Part shown: in pieces, positions 27,002 through 38,346 of the stretch
How the letters are laid out: every line of letters starts with the position of its first letter
Numbering within the stretch: position 1 is the first letter of the stretch
Assembly (NCBI GenBank): GCA_964030475.1
Contig: CAXIPT010000017.1
Coordinates: 392,380-456,379 of the forward strand
Length of the DNA stretch: 64,000 bases
Source of the DNA: Tethya wilhelma
Taxonomy: Eukaryota > Porifera > Demospongiae > Tethyida > Tethyidae
Direction: 5' to 3'
Made by a program: the position numbers and the translations under genes
Notes under the pieces: generated by a model
The model's input: the letters and a program-made list of their open reading frames with translations, nothing else
Database searches by the model: none
What the model was told of the DNA's origin: nothing

Positions 27002-27291
27002 NNNNNNNNNNNNNNNNNNNNNNNNNNNNNNNNNNNNNNNNNNNNNNNNNNNNNNNNNNNNNNNNNNNNNNNNNNNNNNNNNNNNNNNNNNNNNNNNNNN
27101 NNNNNNNNNNNNNNNNNNNNNNNNNNNNNNNNNNNNNNNNNNNNNNNNNNNNNNNNNNNNNNNNNNNNNNNNNNNNNNNNNNNNNNNNNNNNNNNNNNNN
27201 NNNNNNNNNNNNNNNNNNNNNNNNNNNNNNNNNNNNNNNNNNNNNNNNNNNNNNNNNNNNNNNNNNNNNNNNNNNNNNNNNNNNNNNNNNN

Positions 27292-27341
<50 letters not shown>

Positions 27342-27342
27342 A

Positions 27343-27381
<39 letters not shown>

Positions 27382-27705
27382 ATGTTTGTGTGTTTGTTTG
27401 CCATTGCCTAGCAACTAAAGTTTTTACTGGTTAATATGGATGCCAGTTACTGGTTGGGTGGAGGTGCAATAGAGTAGCTAGGGATCACAGGGGGTCAATA
27501 ACAAACTAGTTGCATGGTCCTTAAGTAGGGGGCACTTGATGCAATGTGTGTGCTTTTAATGAGGTAGGTCAATGGGTTTGAGCTAGTGGACTTCAACCTA
27601 TTTACACGATAGTTGTACGACTTTATTTGGCATGCATGACCATTTGTACATGCATGTACATGGGCACATGTTTGGCATAGTTAATATAATATGTTTGTGA
27701 CACTA

Positions 27706-27780
<75 letters not shown>

Positions 27781-28645
27781 ACATCGTTCTAGTGTTGGTG
27801 ATCTTTGCTGCCCAGCTAGTTGGAGGTATCCTAGGCTTCGTCTATCGCAGTGAGGTCCTGGATCTTGTCACAACAGGGCTCAACAACACAATAACGGAGT
27901 ACAATGGTCCTAGCACCACACAGAGAGCCATCACTGAGGCATGGGACCAGGCACAGTCCACTGTGAGTATATGGTCTTGATATTGAGGCACCTTAAAGTA
28001 TGGCATATATAGTGTACATTAAAGGAACTGTGTCACTATATAAGAACTGTTTTGTTACCAAAAAATACAATGTGTGACGTTTTGTGACGGGTTTTTTTGT
28101 TGACAAATGCACAATACACGTACATACGTGGAGCTAGTATCCAGATGTGGTACGCAGATCGCGCTAGAAACAAAATATCACAAAAGCTCACAAAATGTTG
28201 TGCATTTTATATTTAGTAACAAAACAGCACCTATGTAGTGACACATATTGTATAGTGTGTGTATAATATCTATGGTATTGCTATAATGACAGAAGACCCT
28301 CTTAATATTGCTTCAAAACATACTGTAATTATTTGGGAAAGTTTCACTGAAGAACTTCCATTAGTTTCTTAGTTCACAATCCATATATGCTGAGTTGCAA
28401 GAACTCTGTTCCTGTCATGTGATAAGCTATATTGTTGGTGGTTCAAGTCGGACCTCATTCACATTGTTCATCTCATGTTTGTGGGCTTTGAGTGCAAGTT
28501 TTGATTATGCACTCTTTTCACACCTTGTGTGAATGTGTGTGTGTTGCTAGATGTTTTGGTCGACTTATAAGTCTGTTAATTGCATTCCTATTATCTGACC
28601 TCAGTAATTTACACATGATATGCTGACTAAGGAAAAGTGCACTGA

Positions 28646-28709
<64 letters not shown>

Positions 28710-29121
28710 TGCACAGTTAAGCTGCTGTGGTATAAACGGTGCAGAGGACTGGACCTCTCAGAACATCACTGACCTCCCTCTGGGTCAGTTCCCTGAGTCC
28801 TGCTGTCAAGTAGCTCCCTGTAACATGAATAATACAGCCAATGCCTTCACTGATGGCTGTCAGCAGGCCATCACAGACTTCATTGAGAATCAGCTCCTGA
28901 TTGTGGCAGCCATTGGAATAGCCTTTATAGTGGGGGAGGTGAGTGTGTAGGTTACTGCATGCTGTAGAATGGCAGCCTTGTACCCAGGCTACACTCTGAC
29001 TATTTACTCAAAGGGGAGCCTGGGTAAGGGTAGTAATGGGATCATTAAGTTTAACTTCCATCGTTTAGTGTTATACTTGGTCCTTTGTTAATAATGGCAA
29101 AACCACATGTTACTGTATATA

Positions 29122-29157
<36 letters not shown>

Positions 29158-29219
29158 TCGTTGTGGTACTAATGGCATTCTGTCTTCTCTGTTGTACGAA
29201 CTTTGACGAGGACAAGTGA
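25727..29219 (+). CDS. Tetraspanin B, TM1-TM2 exon missing
   Basis: Exons seen: 25727-25786 (20 residues ending in the start of TM1, CLQISFILVQLFFI), 27780-27962 (TM3 plus loop start, GGILGFVYRSEV), 28717-28938 (loop with LSCCGINGAEDW, ESCCQ and DGCQQ, and most of TM4) and 29157-29219 (IVVVLMAFCLLCC and tail). All are phase 0. Every other tetraspanin here has a 189-bp exon carrying TM1-TM2 between the first and TM3 exons. None is visible, and the 290-N gap at 27002 lies in exactly that intron, so the exon is probably lost in the gap. TM3 and the loop start share one exon, as in tetraspanin A. Three acceptors are fed directly by (CT)n or (CA)n tracts. This gene is on the plus strand, unlike all its paralogues here. 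Confidence 0.85.
27002..27291. other. Assembly gap (290 Ns) between CA and GT repeats
   Basis: The left flank ends in (CA)n and the right flank starts in (GT)n, so the strand sense of the repeat changes across the gap. Confidence 0.99.
27711..27778 (+). repeat. (CT)n microsatellite at a splice acceptor
   Basis: About 68 bp of uninterrupted CT leading straight into the AG acceptor of the tetraspanin B TM3 exon. A second long CT tract (28649-28707) precedes the next exon. Confidence 0.97.
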
Positions 29220-29883
29220 GAGAGAGTGGTCCCGTCCAAACAGCAGGTCACTCCTTGTCACATGATCCACCACTAGCTCTCTCAAGCCTCTATTGTTTTC
29301 TTTGTTACCTCCATATTCAGTTATTTTAATTTTATTTTATTTTAAAATTATTTAGTTTTTAAGAAACTCCCTACACACTGCATAATTAAATTAACTAAAT
29401 CAGTTTCATTCTGTTGTTAACTTAAATATAGTTGTAGCATTAATAAAATTATTAATTATATATTAATAATTATAATTATATACAGCTCCTTTTTTAATCA
29501 CTAGCACCACTCTACAGTTGTATGCATGTATCTACTGGTATTAAAATCACATTACCATTAAATGAATGTTATATCTATTATGGGTAGTGAAGAAAATAAT
29601 AAATGGATCGATCTAGGTAATTAAGATGCATCATTTGGAAATAGCAATACACACAACTAGTACGTATAATGAAAGTAATTGCATTGGAAACACTCACATA
29701 ATATATTTCGGTCTACACAAATCATTAATTGCCATCAGAATACACCCCACATAAGTATAATCCCATATTTAGTTCAAATTAATATTAATTTAATACTACA
29801 TATACCAAAAATAATTCATTCTATGTGTATGTGTATGTGTGTAGTAATGATAATAATGGATCTTTAGTGATTCAATTGTTGGA
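29220..29883. other. Tail-to-tail intergenic region, tetraspanins B and C
   Basis: Very AT-rich; no exon recognised. Confidence 0.5.
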
Positions 29884-29979
29884 CTATACTGCTTTAGTGA
29901 AGTCATAATCATCTTCATCTTTCCTCCGACAGCAAGCACACACACACAACCCAACACCCAGGACAATTCCAATGATCTG

Positions 29980-30043
<64 letters not shown>

Positions 30044-32068
30044 ATAGTCACATTTCCTGCACATAAAACTGTTTCAGTGTTGATTCTTAATCTGCACTGT
30101 ATAATAATTACACATGCTAATCAATTCCACTATATTATTGGTTTCAAAATTGCTATATAAAAGTGATCTTCTAATGTTCTAAATTTCTACGACATTGTTC
30201 CTCTTACCTCAAAGAGACCAAACCCGATCCCCACTGCCCCTACGATAATTAGATTATTCTCAAGGAAGTCGTTAACACTCTCGTTGCAACTCTGACGGTA
30301 GATCAGCTGATCACCCATCGTTACCATGGGAGCCAACATACACTCCTATAATTATAGCCAGTAAATCAATGAAGGAAAAGGATATAAACATTACCGGATA
30401 GCCGGTAAATTTGGCAGGCTTAATTTTGGCAAATTCGCATTTTAGCGTGATTAGGGATTAAGAATTTAATTCTGCACGCTGCATTGTTTATACACGTATG
30501 TGTAACAATAAAACTGTTCAGCAATTTTAATTTGCCAATTTACAAAATAATTCACCAATTTGCCAAATTTAAGTCTCACCAAATTTACCCACTATATATA
30601 CAAGTAGTAAAAATTTCAAAAAAATAAGTAGTGTAGGAATGGGCAGTGCGGTAAAAAGTATTGGAACAAGGCATGTCTCCATTTCGGCACATGACTACTT
30701 CATTTTTAATCTTGATCCGGATCCTCAGTGTCGCGAATGCAATGATCTGTACAATAGTATAATACCACAGCTTATTATTGCATTCAATTCAGTTCAATTT
30801 CAGTTCCTACTAATCAGTTGGCTAAGTAGTTGACTATATAACAGACAGGTAACTTAAATTGGACTGCTGGCCAGGCAAAAGTTGAGTATAAAAAATGAAG
30901 TAGTCATGTGCCGAAATGGAGACATGCCTTGTTCCAATACTTTTTAATGCACTGCCCATTCCTACACTATTTATTTTTTTGAAATTTTTACTTTGGATAC
31001 TATTAGAGACTGGTTAGTCCCTACAAAAAGCTTGAGTGGTTGCTATATGCACTGCATTCTGCTGGAGAGGCTAATGCGCATGCGCATATAATAATGCCAC
31101 GTGGATAGATAATGATGACCTTTGAACTCTCAAAGAGGGCTGCATTGTAGTACGTGAATTTATACACTAAGTTTCAAAGCTTTCTAGTTTTTGTTTAGGC
31201 ATGTTTATGATCAAAACGAGTATCAAGGAATGTAGTACCCATGAAAAGAACTTACTTTGTGCTGTCAAAGTTGGCTCAACACATTCTGGTTCTCTGGAAA
31301 TCCTTTTCAAGTAAGTCAGTCAGAAAGTACGTAAGTAAGTACGTTAGCAGAACAAAAATGGCACTATGGTGGCTTCCCACTAGCGCTCTCTACGAGTGCT
31401 GAGGAAAGTTTTTGTGAGTTTTAGGCCTTGCATGCAGTTGGTAATCTGTCAGTAAGAGCCTCTGAGCAACTTTGAAGGTTTAATTTTGTTTGACTAGATT
31501 TTTATAGTGACCAACATTTTGTATTGTGTCTATGGGACAGTCGGCCCATTCCTACTATACGTACTACCGTACGTATGATAATGCATATACTGCAGAAAAT
31601 ATTAATGCCATAATTGTTATTATTGGCTTATATGAATTGAAGATACCATTCAACAATAAAAGTTTACAAACAGTTCAAAGTAGTTATTGAATTATATTCT
31701 TGTTCACCAACCCAGTATGCAGATTGAAAATATCAAACTTTAATTCTGGCAGAATTAAAGTTTGATAATACTGGATTGGTGAACAAGAATATAATTTAAT
31801 AATGACTAATACCCAACCAGAAACTCACTCACGGAAGTTCAAAGTAGTAATGGAATTACTGGATCACATGATGTCACATGATGTCACATGAGCTTACCTC
31901 CGTATTGTTAAATTCTCCTTGGGCACTCCCTCCACTTCCTGTTGCTATGGTAACATTGGTATCCTCCAGGGTGCAGTTACAGGAGTCAGGGTACACCATA
32001 GTGGTGTTGAAGAAATCAGTGTCGAGCCAGTCTTCAAAGGACGTGTAGCCACAGCAATCAAACTGAGA

Positions 32069-32102
<34 letters not shown>

Positions 32103-32762
32103 CGCCATGAATCAGATTCTTTTTATTAGCCTCATTTCTAGGCTCTTTCTCTGTTAAACACTGTAAAATAGGAAGGGAGAGAGCCTGGTACACGAAATTA
32201 CGTGAATGAATTGCCTGTAGAGAGAATTTGTATGGTTTCTCTACTATGGCATACTGATTTTTCTATGTGCTACGTTATTCACGTGATTTCGCAAACCAGG
32301 CTCTCTCTCTTCTTATTTTCTAGCATGTAATATTTATGGAGAGAGCATGGGGACGAGGCTAGCAGTTTACCTTACCCTATTCTGTATGAAATCAATGATC
32401 ATGTTGACGTCATTCCTAAAGTCGTCTGCTCCGTCCTCTCGGTATTGACTGATGGCATCTAGAGCACCCCTCTCAGCAGCATCCACCTGTAGGGGGGTGG
32501 GACATGTGACAGGAAGTGGGTGTGGCTAGAAATTTACAGACTCTTCTGTATATGTTTGAGTTAGAATAATTATGAAAAAAAATATATATATATATGGGCT
32601 GTGGTCATGAAAACGATGGTTATTAATAACATTATGTAGAAAAACAAATTGCAGGCAAAAGTTTGTCAATAGTATATCTTACCAAAACATCTCTGTATAC
32701 AAAGCCTAGGATCCCAGCAACGATTTCTAGGATGACTATAATTGCCATGAGGATGAGGTACT

Positions 32763-32834
<72 letters not shown>

Positions 32835-34228
32835 NAGAGACATCCACCAAAGTTTGACACCACGAAACTTTTCCGCTATACGGTAGTCATTCTAATAATA
32901 GTTTTGTTTGCTATTTATAGATATTACAGCGTCGTATCCAGCGTGCTGACAGGCTCTGTCTGGCCAATGCTCAACTGGACATCTTAGAGAAATCACTGGA
33001 GGAACAAAAAGTGTAAGTTATACCCACTTATTCAGTATGACATCATTATTACATCATTTTCCCATTTGCAGGCCTTGTGTCCCTCAGAGAGAGCATATTC
33101 CAGGGGAAGTCCCTAAACTTTTTGGAGGTGATGTCATCGACTATATTATGGTAAGTCTAGATGATTGCTTCACGTCACATAATTCTTATGTGATGGTTGC
33201 CATGACTACAGGCCACGGGGTTGGACATCCCTCTCATCATCACCAGCTGCTGTCAGGCCATTGAGAGAGAAGGGATCAAAATGGAGGGGCTGTTCAGAGT
33301 CCCCGGTCCAGCTGCCTACACAGAGGAGTTGAGGAAAGGCTTTGAAGAGGGTGAGTTGGTGGCATCTCACTGTCGCTGTATGCCTCATGGTGTGGTGGGG
33401 GGTAAATGGCCAAATTGAATTCTGTGGATGGCTTTGTGGTTGACAGTGTCAATTTGAGAGTGAGTTTTGGCCGCCAATTCTTCAATGGAGTCTCTAGAAA
33501 TGGAATTATGGAAGTTTATTGCCTGCCAACCTTTCCCAGTGTGTGTGTGTGTGTGTATGTGTGTTGTGTGTGTGTGTGTGTGTGTGTGAGTGTGTGTGTG
33601 TGTGAGTGTGTGTGTGTGTGCGTGTGTGTGTGTGTGAGTTTGTATAAGTGAGAGCAGTAAAATAATAATGAATAAATAAACATGTTTATGGTACACAAGA
33701 TGATGGCTTTGAGAAATTACTGAACTACTTTGTGAGAACATCAACATATAGGTACTTGAGCTATCACACACACTCACACACACACACACAAACACACGCA
33801 CAAAGAGAGACATCTATCTCTCTCACACACACACATGCTACACAAGTTACTTTCAAAGTGTATTTTCTTCAGACACACTACAGTTATTCATCCACATCAA
33901 TAAACATGTCACACAAACCCTGCCTCATGTGGGACAAACTATAGCTGCCTCCATTGACAGAGAAAGCAAGCCATCTTGTACTAAGATTAGTAACTGTCCA
34001 TGTTAGCTGACAGAAAAGGTGATCAGTTGTAATGTTGAGAGATTATCTCCGATGATAGGAAGGGTTGGATAAGACAGCGTGTGTTTGCTAGCTTGTTTCA
34101 ACAATGAATAATGGTTTTGTGTTGAATTGACACTTTTCCTTGTTGGATGGTTATATTTTACCAACCATATTACATGCACGCATGCATAGGAGCAACTTAC
34201 ACTAGGCAGTATTAGAACCAAATTATCG

Positions 34229-34267
<39 letters not shown>

Positions 34268-34669
34268 CAGCCTAGAAAGCCACAAAACAACAAAGACTTC
34301 TGTTGCAGCTGTTTCCAAACAAAAGAATGTGAAGCTATGAAGGCTGATTAAATTACCTGATAAAATTTTTGTCTTGAACACTACAAAAACAACAGCGGGT
34401 CTATTTCTAGCATAAACTATCAGTTATGTATACTGTATTCACATGCTATGATGTTTGCTATGAAATCAGTTGGCAACTCGTGAATATTTTACAGACCCAT
34501 GTGTAGCTCTACCAGCAGGGTTTGGGACTAAGCCAAACTGGCAAAAAAAATTATGGAAAATGTTCACGCACTCGCACATTTAACTTACGTAGAAGAGAAT
34601 ATTGAGTATCATGAACGTGAACCTCCAAAACTGCACGCAGCAGTTTCCTACGGCCTTCTTCTCCACCAT
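29884..34669 (-). CDS. Tetraspanin C, broken by an assembly join
   Basis: Exons seen: 34669-34589 (first exon, CCVQFWRFTFMILNILFY), 32760-32683 (TM3, EIVAGILGFVYRDVL), 32486-32376, 32062-31898 (loop, FDCCGYTSFEDW), 30345-30208 (loop end and TM4, VGAVGIGFGLFE) and 29976-29884 (tail, CVCACCRRKDEDDYDF). All are phase 0. The expected 189-bp TM1-TM2 exon is absent. At that place the sequence changes at a single n (32835) to plus-strand RhoGAP exons. The first exon is assigned here by position only and could belong to another paralogue. The cytoplasmic tail is longer than in D-F and acidic. Confidence 0.78.
30392..30600. mobile_element. MITE-like element, family 2
   Basis: Diverged copy of the 9858 element: starts ttaccggatag, contains cacgctgcattgtttata in the middle and ends aaatttacccactatata. 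It sits in an intron of tetraspanin C. Confidence 0.6.
30607..30993. mobile_element. 387-bp foldback element with arms of about 110 bp
   Basis: The left arm (tttcaaaaaaataagtagtg ... acatgactacttcattttt) is repeated in reverse complement on the right (aaaaaatgaagtagtcatgt ... ttttttgaaatttttac). Only a few mismatches are seen. No coding frame. It sits in a tetraspanin C intron. Confidence 0.8.
31684..31803. repeat. Perfect-looking hairpin of about 120 bp
   Basis: attatattcttgttcaccaa on the left pairs with ttggtgaacaagaatataat on the right, and tcaaactttaattctg with cagaattaaagtttga around a tiny loop. It lies in a tetraspanin C intron. Confidence 0.75.
32835..32835. other. Single-n join inside tetraspanin C / RhoGAP
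   Basis: An isolated n directly after a (GT)n tract. Minus-strand tetraspanin exons lie to its left and plus-strand RhoGAP exons to its right. Confidence 0.8.
32921..33350 (+). CDS. RhoGAP-domain protein fragment (srGAP-like)
   Basis: Three joined exons: 32921-33012, 33072-33150 and 33212-33350. The first encodes a charged helix (RADRLCLANAQLDILEKSLE), as at the end of a BAR/F-BAR coiled coil. The other two encode the start of a RhoGAP domain: KLFGGDVIDYI, then IPLIITSCCQAIEREGI, and GLFRVPGPAAY with the catalytic arginine finger. RhoGAPs switch off Rho-family GTPases. The wording KLF.GD....IPLI..SC and FRV.G is closest, from memory, to the slit-robo GAP group, but subfamily assignment is tentative. 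Neither 5' nor 3' parts of the gene are present: the left side is cut by the n at 32835, and no further exon was found to the right before tetraspanin exon 34669-34589. Confidence 0.8.
33351..34588. other. Non-coding stretch with several GT/CA microsatellites
   Basis: Interrupted (GT)n at 33539-33640, a CA-rich tract at 33765-33835 and cgcgcgcg(CA)n at 34227-34264. No exon recognised, including no continuation of the RhoGAP domain. Confidence 0.5.
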
Positions 34670-35176
34670 AGCTAGCGTGTCTTGAGTGCGTTGATGAGGT
34701 GCAGTTTGCTGTGCTGGTCATTTGATGATTAATTCTACTGAGCATGCGCAACATTAATGCGTTTTGGCGGGAAATTTTTAAACACGAAAAGTCAAGTCAC
34801 GTGCGGGTAAGAAACGTCACACATCGTCATTTTGCATGTATGGAGCTAGCTGGAAGTGCTGATATCATTCAAGCTTAATTCTAAGTTAAAAAGGTTTAGT
34901 TCCCATAGCTACCAAATAAGGGAGTACTAAGGACAACAATGGAACTACATAATAGACACATCAGAATCACATGACATGACACTAAAATACCATTGATACT
35001 GTAGAATAAAAGCAAGTTCTAGCAACATTACAAGCAAGGGGCCTATTAATTTTAAAATATACACATATACACTAAGAGGCAACATTAGGTAAACATAAAT
35101 TAGAAAGTCTTAGATTAGCAGAGTGTTCAAAAGCTTTTGGAGTAGCTGTAATTACTGGACAGACTGCAAGGCATCT

Positions 35177-35789
35177 CTAGACCACAGTCTGCTCACGTGC
35201 CTTGATGATACAACAGCAGACACCAAGAGCTAGGAGTACACCTAGGATGTGTGTGTGTGTGTGTGTGTGTGTGTGACAACTCCATTCCAACAGACATACC
35301 TCCAAGAGTCCCACTACAAGTGCAATGGCTCCTCCCACTGACCCAATGAGGATCACCTGATCAGTGAACTGATTCAGGCACGTCTGAAATACAAACACAA
35401 CAAGACAAACAGAAAGAATAATTATTACCAACAGTCATTCAACAATGAGGTAACATTTGCACAGCTTTTTAGAAATTCACACAATTTGGAAAAGTATAGA
35501 ATTTTTTTTTCCAATCGTGAAATAGAATTTGCTAACAACCATACTGTGAGGAAGTTTCACAATCAAAATTACAATTTTTGGAATAAAAGAAAATAACTTA
35601 CACGATTGAGAGTCTGGAAGGTAATATTAGCATTGTTGAATGAGAAAGAGAATGTGGTACACTCTTCATTTGGGAAGTCACTACAGGTAGGACAACTCTC
35701 AGCAGGAGGGTTAGGAGCTCTTGAGGCAGTGATATCAGGATTGAAATTAGGCCAATCTTCAACACTTTCGAATCCACAACAATCAAACT

Positions 35790-35853
<64 letters not shown>

Positions 35854-36016
35854 GTAATTTATGACTATTATTTAATACAAAAAGACTGCTCCTCTCTTAC
35901 AGCGTTCTGGATCGTATCCACAGCATTGTTGGCACTGGAGTCAAAGTTTTCATCATCTGGAGATTCACGGTAGAGCATTATAGCTCGTTGAGCTTCAGAA
36001 ATAATCTCTCCACTCT

Positions 36017-36096
<80 letters not shown>

Positions 36097-36702
36097 TTCA
36101 ACAATATTAGCAGGCATTAATTAGAATACTATGGTCCACTTACAACTGCGTTGCTGTAGATGAATGCCAGGATGGCAGCAACAATCTCCAGGACAACAAT
36201 GAGACCAACCACGATGGCATACTGCAGGGGGGAAACAAAAAAAAAGATATTTAGATTCTGGAAAATAACTAATAACAGCTGCTGGGTAACTGATGTTTAG
36301 CAAAATTCTAAACACAAAAAAAGGATGATCTTCAATAGCTGATATTGTGGTGTAGATAATATCTATTGTTCCCGCATTAGAACATGCTGCTTGGCCTCTA
36401 GTAACTAGACAACTAGATATAGACAACCACAGTTTGTGGCTTTTTTCAGGAAGGAACTTTCTATTTGTGAAAGAAACACTACATACACACATACACCCAC
36501 TCACCACAAGGAGGAGTGGCCTCCATTTGAAGATGGCTCCCACGATGCCAATGGCACAGATGACAAGGGTCACTGATGCAGCCACGATGAGCAGCGCTGC
36601 TCCTCCCACAATGTTGTTGCCCGTGATGAAGGTGAAGTCGACTCCAATGACAACCAGCCATATTCCGATGCCAAGGACAACCAGAGCCACCGCCTGAGAG
36701 GG

Positions 36703-36756
<54 letters not shown>

Positions 36757-37293
36757 TGGAAGGAGGATGATTTGTTAAAGGTAGTATCAGAAGGAAAAAA
36801 AAAACAAACTTTGGTGCATTTGTGTATACATGAGGATTTAACGTTTTGTTCATTTCTTTGCTATAATCGCTACCTAATGTTGTGTGTGATTCACAATATA
36901 AAGATGCTAGCATAATATAAAGCTTTTGTAATTGATTCCGTCCTCCTAAGATGCTACTAGAGTTAGTCACTGGAAGGTACTGCTACAAGAAAGAGGTGTT
37001 TGTTTCTCCACAAAGATTAGCCTCACAATTACAATTGTAGACACTTTGTGAACACAAAGAACAGAGGATAAAGAAGTGTTTTTCCTACAAGTCTTGTGTT
37101 ACAGAGTGGTTGAAACAACATAGTATGTGGTGTACATGTCACCACGAACCATTAGAAGCTTAATAAGGTCTTCTCCTGAGGAGTATGGACACACATCACA
37201 TGCCAAGTACTTTCTGTTTTTGATAAACCATGTCTAGATCAATTTATTTCAGTATTCAGTATTATAACATTAGGGTTACTTTCAATAATTTTG

Positions 37294-37346
<53 letters not shown>

Positions 37347-37888
37347 TCTAGGTGCCTCCTAGCCCACACAGAGACACAGACACACTCACACTCACACACA
37401 GTATGTATGTTGTGTTTTTACTGTCAGTCTATCTAAACTGAAACCAGGAATGTACATAGCAAGTTTAGAAATTCAACACGGGACAGTTTGATATATTAGT
37501 AGCCACAGAATCACCAAGAATCAATGAATGTTTGTTTGCATGTAAACAATAAGGCAACAAACAATCGCAAAAATGCTAAATCCCTCACTTTCAGCGGTTG
37601 GGGGGGGGCAATTAATATTCAATTAACTCATAATTAGCCACTGAATTTCTTAATGAAATGAGTCAACAGTAAGGCTGGTGGTCATACATACCCTATAACG
37701 TGCTTTTTTAAACAGACAAGACACAAAATAACAAAACAAACCACTTGATCGTCTGTTTAAAATCAAACACCTTGACAAGCATAAAGTGAAACACTATGAT
37801 TTTAGCAACTCACGATAAAGAGGAGGTTGATTATGATGAGTAGAATCCTGGAGCAGTTGCCACAACCGTTGAGCTCAGAGCCGCCCAT
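35177..37888 (-). CDS. Tetraspanin D
   Basis: Seven coding exons: 37888-37814, 36693-36505, 36221-36144, 36014-35901, 35787-35602, 35383-35300 and 35248-35177, about 265 residues, all phase 0. The start MGGSELNGCGNC has membrane-proximal cysteines typical of palmitoylation. TM1 spans the first two exons, TM2 is in the 189-bp exon, and TM3 has an exon of its own (LEIVAAILAFIYS). The large loop contains FDCCGFESVEDW, SCPTC and further single cysteines; TM4 spans the last two exons. The final exon is unusual. Its reading frame is clear (ILGVLLALGVCCCI), but the bases in front of it are (CA)n with no AG acceptor. The short intervening sequence is instead open in frame with the preceding exon. Confidence 0.88.
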
Positions 37889-38346
37889 TTTTTGTCTTTA
37901 TAATTGTTGCGCTTGAAACAGCAGAATAAACAGAAAAGAGGTCTTTTTTCGAGTTCACCTTTGAAATTTGTGTGGGCTTGTACTGCTAATTTATGATTAG
38001 ATTTTTACCACACCCTAGTGACGTCACCTTATAGCTTATGACGCGCGTGACGACAGAATTAATTAAAGGTTCATTATAATTATATCAACTGACCCACTGG
38101 GCCTGGGGGGGGGGGGCAATTAGTTTACAATGCGCATGCGCATAAGCAACAGCAGCGATCTATGGTGACATACGCGTACTGAGGAAAATACAAGCTAATT
38201 TTTAAATCCAAGATAACATGAGTATATAATTTATGCAAAATGAATGGAACTATATAATCTCTAAGTCATTGTTACAGCATATTTAGTGTTTATTGAAGTT
38301 TGTCTCTTAGTATTCAGCGACAGTCATGGATCAGCGGCTGAAAGAA
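37889..38346. other. Intergenic, between tetraspanins D and E
   Basis: Holds the likely promoter of D and a (G)10 run (38107-38116). No exon seen. Confidence 0.45.

Noticed and set aside
26840..27418. Reading frames through the N gap made of THTHTH or CVCVCV
   Set aside because: Microsatellite translation bridged by Ns; not coding.
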